Assembly: GCA_018894775.1 (NCBI GenBank)
Contig: JAHIPG010000152.1
Span: forward strand, 1 to 5,361
Direction of reading: 5' to 3'
DNA: 5,361 bases
Origin: Nanobdellota archaeon
Lineage (GTDB): Archaea > Nanobdellota > Nanobdellia > SCGC-AAA011-G17 > VGLX01
Each line of letters starts with the position of its first letter. Positions within the stretch are counted from its first letter, which is position 1. The notes under the pieces were generated by a model. The model ran no database searches, was not told the origin of the DNA, and was given only the letters and a program-made list of their open reading frames with translations. Positions 1 to 4,854 of this stretch are shown piece after piece. The position numbers were made by a program, and so were the translations under genes.

Positions 1-33
1 ACAGATGCAGTCAAAGATTATCTAAAAAAATAA
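1..33 (+). CDS. C-terminal end of an upstream gene, product unknown (partial)
   Basis: Reading from base 1, frame 1 gives ten codons (TDAVKDYLKK) followed by a TAA stop. The charged, helix-like tail looks like a normal protein C-terminus, and the T-rich tract right after it would suit transcript termination. The other two plus frames give less protein-like peptides. Too little is visible to name a product; the gene may equally lie in another frame or not exist. Confidence 0.4.
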   Translation, partial: TDAVKDYLKK

Positions 34-52
34 TTTCTTTTCATTTTTTATT
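34..52 (+). terminator. T-rich tract, possible archaeal terminator
   Basis: Immediately after the TAA at 31-33 comes a run dominated by T, including a stretch of six Ts. Archaeal transcription commonly ends at such U-rich tracts without needing a hairpin. No stem is visible just upstream. The call rests only on composition and on its place between a stop codon and the next promoter. Confidence 0.3.
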
Positions 53-73
53 AATTAGCAATTTTCAGAAAGC

Positions 74-85
74 TTTTTATATAAG
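74..85 (+). promoter_or_regulatory. TATA box of the pnuC-nadR operon
   Basis: The stretch TTTTTATATAAG is a good archaeal TATA box, preceded by a purine-rich AGAAAG (67-72) that could be the B recognition element. Centred near base 80, it predicts a transcript start at about 106-107 and a leader of roughly 40 bases before the pnuC ATG. A second AT palindrome (GTATACTATAC, 91-101) is a weaker alternative. If this were a bacterium, TATACT within it could act as a -10 box, but no convincing -35 is present. Confidence 0.55.
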
Positions 86-105
86 TTAGTGTATACTATA
101 CAATA

Positions 106-132
106 AGATAAGTGTAAAAATTACACTAATCT
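106..132 (+). promoter_or_regulatory. Inverted repeat at the pnuC transcript start: operator or leader hairpin
   Basis: AGATAAGTGTAA (106-117) and TTACACTAATCT (121-132) are reverse complements at 11 of 12 positions, separated by AAA; the one mismatch is A110 against A128. The left arm begins at the start predicted from the TATA box, and the right arm ends four bases before the ribosome binding site. The repeat is therefore well placed either as a repressor operator blocking initiation or as a hairpin at the 5' end of the mRNA. Operators with TGTAA/TTACA-like halves occur in several regulator families, so the cognate protein cannot be named. Confidence 0.55.
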
Positions 133-135
133 TGA

Positions 136-142
136 AGGAGGG
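136..142 (+). promoter_or_regulatory. Ribosome binding site of pnuC
   Basis: AGGAGGG, followed by four As and then ATG at 147, is a near-ideal Shine-Dalgarno sequence at proper spacing. It decides the start in favour of ATG 147 over the in-frame TTG at 132, which lies upstream of this site. It also contrasts with ygiQ and tnpB in this window, which show no such motif. Confidence 0.75.
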
Positions 143-146
143 AAAA

Positions 147-845
147 ATGCTAAAGCACCTAAAAAATTATTTTAAGGACTGGAACCTTTTTGAAAAAAGC
201 TGGTTATTGATTTTTTCTATAATAAACATCTACCTGTTCTTCGCATGGAGCGACACCCTAATCGGGCTGACAGCATCACTGACAGGAATGATTTGTGTAG
301 TTTTGGTTGCTAAAGGAAAGATAAGCAACTATTACTTCGGAATAATCAACGTAATACTATACGCATACATCGCATACCAAAGCAAATACTACGGAGAGGT
401 AATGCTCAACGGATTCTATTTCCTACCAATGCAATTCATCGGACTGTATTACTGGAAAAAACACAGAAACAAAAATAAATCAAAAGATGACGTAAAAATA
501 AAACTGCTTTCATTCACGCAAAGATTCGGATGGCTAACAATATCAGTCTTAGGAGTCTTCTTCTACGGACTCTTCCTAAAATACTTAGGAGGAACACTAC
601 CATTCGTAGACTCAACATCTACAATACTGTCTGTTATCGCAATGATACTGATGGTAAAAAGAGTCCTGGAGCAATGGATACTCTGGATAGCAATCGATGT
701 TGTATCGATCTACATGTGGTTCTACATCCTAACACAAGGAGGAAACGAAATAAGCATGCTGATAATGTGGAGCGCGTATCTGGTAAACGCGGTATATGGA
801 TTCTACAACTGGAGCAAAATGGCAAAAAATGACCATAGAAAATAA
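147..845 (+). CDS. pnuC: Nicotinamide riboside transporter PnuC
   Basis: This 232-residue integral membrane protein is a PnuC-family facilitator for nicotinamide riboside uptake across the cytoplasmic membrane. The recognisable family core lies in the first half (GLTASLTGMICVVLVAKGK, then SNYYFGIINVILYAYIAYQS, YYGEVMLN and FLPMQFIGLYYWKKH), and a later EQWILWIAIDVVSIYMW stretch carries the aromatic and acidic residues typical of the substrate path. Hydrophobic segments spread along the chain fit the usual seven-helix, SWEET-like fold, with a lysine-rich loop in the middle. Length is normal for the family. The start at 147 is supported by the Shine-Dalgarno sequence. The last 17 bases overlap nadR, whose kinase would trap the imported riboside as NMN. 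Expression is probably controlled through the inverted repeat at 106-132. Confidence 0.93.
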   Translation: MLKHLKNYFKDWNLFEKSWLLIFSIINIYLFFAWSDTLIGLTASLTGMICVVLVAKGKISNYYFGIINVILYAYIAYQSKYYGEVMLNGFYFLPMQFIGLYYWKKHRNKNKSKDDVKIKLLSFTQRFGWLTISVLGVFFYGLFLKYLGGTLPFVDSTSTILSVIAMILMVKRVLEQWILWIAIDVVSIYMWFYILTQGGNEISMLIMWSAYLVNAVYGFYNWSKMAKNDHRK

Positions 846-1845
846 AATTGGACTAACTTTAGGAAAGTTTGCACCTTTCCATAAAGGACATCAATTTTTA
901 GTAGAAAAAGCTTTGAAAGAAGTGGACAAACTATGGGTAGTAATATACGACTGCCCAGAAACCACAAACATACCTCTAACAACAAGAGCGAACTGGATAA
1001 GAAAACTATATCCAGAGGTTGAAGTGATTGAAGCATGGGATGGCCCTACAGAAATAGGGTACACTCCAGAAATAAAAAAGATGCACGAAGACTACATACT
1101 CAACCTATTAGACAACCAAAAGATAACTCACTTCTATTCAAGCGAACCATACGGAGAACACATGAGCATAGCCTTGAACTCAAAAAACTGCATCGCCGAT
1201 CTTGAAAGAAAAAAGTTCAACATATCAGGAACAAAGATAAGAGAAAACCCAACAAAACATAAAGAATTTTTAGAACCAATAGTCTACAGAGAATACGTAA
1301 CCAATGTAGTATTTCTCGGAGCACCATCAAGCGGAAAGACAACACTATCCAAAGAACTAGCAAAAAAACATAAGACAGTATGGATGCCAGAATACGGAAG
1401 AGAATACTGGGACAAAAACCAGATTAAACGACGACTAACACAAAAACAATTGCTAGAGATAGCAGAAACACATCTGGAAAGAGAAGAAAATTACATACAT
1501 AAAGCAAACAAATACCTATTCACAGACACTAATGCCATAACAACCTACATGTTCTCAAACTACTACCACAAGAACGCACATCCAAAACTGAAAAGACTGG
1601 CTGAAAAATGCATACAGAGATATGACCTAGTCTTCCTTTGTGATATAAACATACCATATGATGATACATGGGACCGATCAGGAGATGCAAACAGACAAAT
1701 ATTCCAAAAACAGATTATTGCCGACCTCAAAGAGAGAAGGATACCTTACATAGAACTAAAAGGAAACCTTAAACAACGAATAAAAAAAGTTGAAAGAATT
1801 TTAAAAAAATACGAGAAATATGCTAACAATGTAAGAGTAGTCTAA
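829..1845 (+). CDS. nadR: NadR-type NMN adenylyltransferase / ribosylnicotinamide kinase
   Basis: This 338-residue cytoplasmic enzyme has two domains in the NadR order. The N-terminal nucleotidyltransferase domain (about 5-150) shows GKFAPFHKGH with the HxGH motif at 18-21, SSEPYGE at 104-110 and ISGTKIR at 132-138, and would convert NMN plus ATP to NAD. The C-terminal kinase domain (about 158-330) has a Walker A loop, GAPSSGKT, at 164-171, FTDTNAITT at 231-239 and a D/R-rich stretch near 279-285, and would phosphorylate nicotinamide riboside to NMN. The N-terminal helix-turn-helix of enterobacterial NadR is absent, so this is an enzyme only. ATG 829 is preferred because the family motif begins shortly after it; an earlier in-frame ATG at 796 lies deep inside pnuC. 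The 17-base overlap with pnuC, with a GGAG 14 bases before the ATG, implies translational coupling. Confidence 0.92.
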   Translation: MTIENKIGLTLGKFAPFHKGHQFLVEKALKEVDKLWVVIYDCPETTNIPLTTRANWIRKLYPEVEVIEAWDGPTEIGYTPEIKKMHEDYILNLLDNQKITHFYSSEPYGEHMSIALNSKNCIADLERKKFNISGTKIRENPTKHKEFLEPIVYREYVTNVVFLGAPSSGKTTLSKELAKKHKTVWMPEYGREYWDKNQIKRRLTQKQLLEIAETHLEREENYIHKANKYLFTDTNAITTYMFSNYYHKNAHPKLKRLAEKCIQRYDLVFLCDINIPYDDTWDRSGDANRQIFQKQIIADLKERRIPYIELKGNLKQRIKKVERILKKYEKYANNVRVV

Positions 1846-1852
1846 GACTCTT
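1833..1852. other. Short inverted repeat over the convergent stop codons
   Basis: AAGAGT (1833-1838) and ACTCTT (1847-1852) are perfect reverse complements around an 8-base loop. They span the nadR stop and touch the last base of the ygiQ stop. As a hairpin it would read the same from either direction, so it might help end both transcripts. The stem is only six pairs with two G-C pairs, and no T-run follows directly on either side, so it may be chance. Confidence 0.2.
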
Positions 1853-3414
1853 CACCATCTTCTTTTAGGCTTTAAAAGATTAAGTATTATACGCTTCATC
1901 TTTTTCTTTGTGTTATAATCATAAATAACTTTTATCTTTTTCAGATTGAAAGGATTCAAACCAGTCCAATACATACAAGAAGATAAAGTCATAGGCAAAG
2001 GAGTGAAGAACTGGAAACTTTCAATATTTCTCAACCCCTTACTCTTAATAATATCCTTAAGCATGTAAACCTCTTCCATATCATCACCTGGATGCCCAAC
2101 CATAAAATAAAATTTAAGCTGTTCTTCTCCCCTATTAATCTTATCAAACATAACAATAAAATCATCAAAAGAATCATTGCTCTTATTCATAAGCTTCAGA
2201 ATCTCTTTAGAAAAATGTTCAGGAGCAACTTTCAGACAACCAGAGATATGATGTTTAACAATCTCATTAACATATTCTTTACTCTTAACAGCAAGATCAT
2301 ACCTTATACCACTACGGATAAATATTTTCTTAATACCCTCAATCTTTCTTGCCTTTCTCAAAAGACCTATAATCCTTCCATGGCTTTTATTTAGCTCAAC
2401 ACAACTTAAACAATGGTCCTTACATTTTTTAACACAATCCATCCCATACATGTTAGCAGAAGGTCCTCCAAGATCATCGATAAAACCCTTAAATTTAGGA
2501 TGTTTTGTAAGCTTCTTAATCTCATCAAGAATACTCTTCTCACTCCTTGAAATAATCTTATCACCCTGATGTAAACCAATAGAACAAAAATTACACCTTC
2601 CTATACAACCCCTATGCGTAACAACAGAAAACTTAGCCATCTTCAAAAAAGACTTAGGATGTATATTTCTAGAATAATCCAAGGAATATATCCAGTCAAG
2701 GTATTCAGGAGTATAATCAGGATACTTATACTGCAAAAGATAATTATTTTCATATTCCTGTGCAAGATATTTGTAATTAGAAAATTCCTTAGACATCTGG
2801 CAAAACTTCTTTTTACTATCAAAGACTTCTTTACAAGAAGGCAGCATTTTGAAAGAAGTAGGAACTTCCTTACTGATAATACAAGTCCCTCTTATACCTT
2901 TCAAATCTTTACCATCTCTTAACCTTTCAGCAATCTCAATAATCTGTTTCTCACCATTACCATAAACAAGAACATCTGCTCTAGAATCAAAAAGAATGCT
3001 CCTCCTTAAATTGTTAGCCCAATAATCATAATGAACAAATCTTCTAAGAGATGCTTCAATACCTCCAATAACCATCTTAGACCCTTTGAAGTACTGCCTT
3101 ATCTTATTACAATAAAATATAACAGCACGATCAGGAACATCAGTATTATTTTTCCTCTCAATCCTTTCCCTCTTCATAGGAGTATAATTATTGACCATAC
3201 TATCAATAGAACCAGAAGTTATGCAAAAACAAAGTTTAGGCGTACCTAACTGCTTAAAATCTTTCTCAGTTTGAGGTTTTTCAATTATACCTACGCTAAA
3301 ACCTTTAGCTTCTAAAACTTTAGCTATTATTCCTATTCCTGAGAAAGGATGATCATCATAATATTCAGCACTTACAATTATGATATCAAAATCCTTTCCT
3401 TTTCTAGATATCAT
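1852..3414 (-). CDS. YgiQ-family (UPF0313) radical SAM protein
   Basis: This 520-residue protein belongs to the YgiQ family of radical SAM enzymes, whose reaction is not established. The N-terminal domain (about 8-165) has the family opening FDIIIVSAEYYDDHPFSG, then GGIEASLRRFVHYDYW (117-132) and a Rossmann-like layout. The radical SAM core follows, with the CxxxCxxC iron-sulfur motif at C270, C274 and C277, then DDLGGPSANMYGMDC (313-327), IRSGIRYDLA, the VAPEHF segment and FMVGHPGDD. Four further cysteines (327, 331, 335, 338) sit where relatives also carry a cysteine cluster. The chain stops shortly after the core at RRW, lacking the long C-terminal tail of E. coli YgiQ (about 740 residues). 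It converges on nadR with a 6-base gap. No Shine-Dalgarno precedes ATG 3414; a TATA box 30 bases upstream implies a nearly leaderless mRNA. Confidence 0.9.
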   Translation of the reverse strand: MISRKGKDFDIIIVSAEYYDDHPFSGIGIIAKVLEAKGFSVGIIEKPQTEKDFKQLGTPKLCFCITSGSIDSMVNNYTPMKRERIERKNNTDVPDRAVIFYCNKIRQYFKGSKMVIGGIEASLRRFVHYDYWANNLRRSILFDSRADVLVYGNGEKQIIEIAERLRDGKDLKGIRGTCIISKEVPTSFKMLPSCKEVFDSKKKFCQMSKEFSNYKYLAQEYENNYLLQYKYPDYTPEYLDWIYSLDYSRNIHPKSFLKMAKFSVVTHRGCIGRCNFCSIGLHQGDKIISRSEKSILDEIKKLTKHPKFKGFIDDLGGPSANMYGMDCVKKCKDHCLSCVELNKSHGRIIGLLRKARKIEGIKKIFIRSGIRYDLAVKSKEYVNEIVKHHISGCLKVAPEHFSKEILKLMNKSNDSFDDFIVMFDKINRGEEQLKFYFMVGHPGDDMEEVYMLKDIIKSKGLRNIESFQFFTPLPMTLSSCMYWTGLNPFNLKKIKVIYDYNTKKKMKRIILNLLKPKRRW

Positions 3415-3440
3415 TTCAGAAATAAAAGCTTAGAACAGCG

Positions 3441-3454
3441 TTTTAAACCTTTCT
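3441..3454 (-). promoter_or_regulatory. Core promoter of the ygiQ-family gene (BRE and TATA)
   Basis: On the minus strand AGAAAG-G is followed by TTTAAAA, an archaeal B recognition element plus TATA box. The TATA centre lies about 30 bases from the ATG at 3414, predicting a start only a few bases before the codon. No ribosome binding site is present between them. It directly abuts the proposed right end of the TnpB element. Confidence 0.5.
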
Positions 3455-3600
3455 GTGAACCTCCCCGCAGCAAGCTGAGGAGCATCTAGCTAATTGAAGT
3501 ATATGGGCTTCGAATTTTGCTAGTACATTCTTGTTTCATAGACGTTCCTAACGGTACATCTCCACAAGCGTTGATTCCCGCGGTCCCTACGGTATTTTTC
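3455..3600 (-). ncRNA. Candidate omega-RNA (reRNA) scaffold at the element right end
   Basis: TnpB nucleases use an RNA made from the element's right end, overlapping the 3' end of tnpB and ending in a guide copied from flanking DNA. Here the tnpB 3' part is locally richer in G and C than its surroundings and holds related segments (3542-3556 and 3580-3594), a GAAG/CTTC stem near the end of the gene, and a terminal hairpin at 3461-3482. The 3' scaffold end would be GGTTCAC at 3455-3461, with the guide continuing to about 3435. The 5' limit is a guess; no promoter was identified, so the RNA may be processed from tnpB mRNA. Confidence 0.35.
3461..3482 (-). repeat. Imperfect hairpin at the right end of the TnpB element
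   Basis: Between the tnpB stop and the proposed right end, CTCC/GGAG form an outer stem and CAG/CTG an inner stem around a four-base loop, with a small internal loop between. Subterminal hairpins are recognised by the TnpA transposase in IS200/IS605 elements and also form the last stem of the omega-RNA. It could alternatively act as a terminator for tnpB, though no T-run follows. Confidence 0.45.
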
Positions 3601-4691
3601 TTTAAAGCTAATGCTTTAATTATGATTGCTGACATAACATCCCTGTCTAACTCTAAACCACACTTATTACATTTATGAATTCTAACTGCTAATGACTTAT
3701 TAACTTTATTCCCACAAATGCAGTATTGCGATGTTCCTTTAGCATCAACTTCTACTATTTGCCCACCAGTCTCTTCCACTTTGTAAGACAAAAACTGCAG
3801 AAACCTCCGCCAACCAGCATCACTGATAGATTTAGATAAATAACGGTTTTTAACCATATTTTTAATGAATAATTTTTCAACTGCTATAAAAGAATAATTA
3901 TCAGCCAACTTTCTTGACTGCTTATGCAAAAAATCATTCCTCTGATTAACAATCTTCTCATGCAAATAAGCTATCTCCAACTTTGATTTTTCCCAATTTT
4001 TGTTCGCTCTAACTTTTCTGGAAAGCCTTCTTTGCAAAAACTTTAACCTCCCCTCTGATTTTCTCAACCATCTAGGATTAACAATCTTATTACCTTCACT
4101 ATCAGCATAAAAACTGTTAAGCCCTACATCAATCCCAACCCCCTTGCCCAACTCACTTTTTTTAGACAGTTTTTCTTCTACAACACTAAAACAAGCAAAC
4201 CACTTACCTGTAGGACATTTTTTTACAGTCAAAGTCTTAATCTCTCCCCTAATCTTTCTGTGTAACTTAATATTCAACATACCTACTTTTGATAACTTAA
4301 GTTTTTGTTTTTCAAGCTTAAAGCCGCTTTGAGGAAAAGTAAAACTATCATAACGCTCCTTAGATTTGAACCTAGGAAAACCAGCTTTCTTACCATTTTT
4401 AACACGCCTAAAAAAACTTTTGAAAGACTTATCCAACCTATCACTAACATTCTGCAAAACCTGAGAATGAACCCTCCCCAAACCAGGATTCACACACTTC
4501 CAACCAGGAATCAAATTATTCAAAGTATTCTTATCCACAAAATTCCTATCAGAAAAATAAACCTGTTTCTCATACTCCAACTCAACATTATACAAAAACC
4601 GGCAAGCACCAAGCACCCTCTCCATCCTCCCAGCAACCCTCTTAGAAGGAAACAACCTAAACTTATACGTACGCTTCACCACCTTTCTCAT
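3486..4691 (-). CDS. tnpB: TnpB, RNA-guided nuclease of IS200/IS605 elements
   Basis: This 401-residue protein of normal TnpB length has an N-terminal RNA-binding part (KRTYKFRLFPSK at 6-17; FPRFKSKERYDSF at 105-117) and a split RuvC domain. The catalytic triad appears intact: D188 in GIDVGLN, E272 in FIAVEKL and D351 in DRDV. Two deviations stand out. The first zinc pair is CIC (C324, C326) rather than CxxC, while the second is normal (C341, C344). The motif after D351 reads VMSA where the family nearly always has an Asn in the Met position. The C-terminal GTAGINACGD...SMKQE segment is typical of the family and overlaps the omega-RNA. No Shine-Dalgarno precedes ATG 4691; a TATA box lies about 31 bases upstream. 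The reading frame is unbroken, so the protein is probably made, though its activity is uncertain. Confidence 0.9.
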   Translation of the reverse strand: MRKVVKRTYKFRLFPSKRVAGRMERVLGACRFLYNVELEYEKQVYFSDRNFVDKNTLNNLIPGWKCVNPGLGRVHSQVLQNVSDRLDKSFKSFFRRVKNGKKAGFPRFKSKERYDSFTFPQSGFKLEKQKLKLSKVGMLNIKLHRKIRGEIKTLTVKKCPTGKWFACFSVVEEKLSKKSELGKGVGIDVGLNSFYADSEGNKIVNPRWLRKSEGRLKFLQRRLSRKVRANKNWEKSKLEIAYLHEKIVNQRNDFLHKQSRKLADNYSFIAVEKLFIKNMVKNRYLSKSISDAGWRRFLQFLSYKVEETGGQIVEVDAKGTSQYCICGNKVNKSLAVRIHKCNKCGLELDRDVMSAIIIKALALKKNTVGTAGINACGDVPLGTSMKQECTSKIRSPYTSIS

Positions 4692-4717
4692 AATAAAAAA
4701 CCAAAAAAGCCTTTACC

Positions 4718-4726
4718 TTTATAAAA
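4718..4726 (-). promoter_or_regulatory. TATA box of tnpB
   Basis: The minus strand reads TTTTATAAA, centred about 31 bases before the tnpB ATG, which predicts a leader of only a few bases and hence leaderless translation. The sequence just upstream is G-rich rather than the A-rich purine run usual for a B recognition element, so strength cannot be judged. Confidence 0.5.
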
Positions 4727-4763
4727 CCCCACCCACACACATATCGCGTGTCGCATACCCAAT

Positions 4764-4791
4764 ATTTCCGACGACAAGAAAGCATTTCCGA
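4764..4791 (-). repeat. Pair of 8-base direct repeats upstream of tnpB
   Basis: ATTTCCGA (plus-strand reading) occurs at 4764-4771 and 4784-4791, start to start exactly 20 bases, about two helical turns. The pair lies 38-73 bases upstream of the tnpB TATA box, in the 163-base gap before tnpB. It might bind a regulator or be part of the element's left end; with two short copies, chance is possible. Confidence 0.35.
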
Positions 4792-4854
4792 AACCCAAAA
4801 ACCAAACTACAATCATCCTCACAACAAGATGCGGGGTATTCGATAAAATAAACA

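Larger units (their letters stand above)
3455..4853 (-). mobile_element. IS200/IS605-type element, TnpB-only (IS1341-like)
   Basis: The element consists of tnpB with short flanks and no tnpA, so it could move only with transposase supplied from elsewhere. The right end is placed at 3455, where the minus strand reads GAGGTTCAC after a hairpin, an ending resembling other elements of this group (from memory, not by alignment). The left end is placed near 4853 because the minus strand there reads TTGAT, the target motif known for ISDra2; this boundary is weak and could lie anywhere in about 4730-4853. Consistent with single-strand transposition, there are no terminal inverted repeats or target duplications. 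Removing it would leave the lipid kinase gene and ygiQ as tandem neighbours about 40 bases apart. Confidence 0.5.

Noticed and set aside
91..101. GTATACTATAC as a bacterial -10 box or main TATA box
   Set aside because: No -35 element at proper distance, and the TTTATATAA at 76-84 is the stronger archaeal match; kept only as an alternative.
132..146. In-frame TTG at 132 as the pnuC start
   Set aside because: It precedes the Shine-Dalgarno sequence and sits at the end of the inverted repeat; ATG 147 has ideal spacing to AGGAGG.
796..828. Longer NadR beginning at the ATG at 796
   Set aside because: The extra 11 residues are translated from the pnuC coding region in another frame and are not part of the NadR fold; ATG 829 gives a short, usual N-terminus.
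530..1036. Open frames at 530-832 (+), 634-825 (-) and 803-1036 (-)
   Set aside because: They overlap pnuC and nadR in other frames, and no recognisable motif or ribosome binding site supports them.
2092..3249. Plus-strand open frames at 2092-2394, 2614-2922 and 3031-3249
   Set aside because: All lie antisense within the well-supported radical SAM gene, have no domain features, and show the low-complexity composition expected of shadows.
4144..4724. Plus-strand open frames at 4144-4332 and 4305-4724
   Set aside because: They are antisense to tnpB; the longer one is rich in Pro, Lys, Ile and Leu, as expected from reading an A-rich gene backwards.
3455..4853. Search for tnpA, terminal inverted repeats or target duplications around tnpB
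   Set aside because: None seen. The space is too short for tnpA, and this family lacks inverted repeats and duplications, so the TnpB-only call stands.
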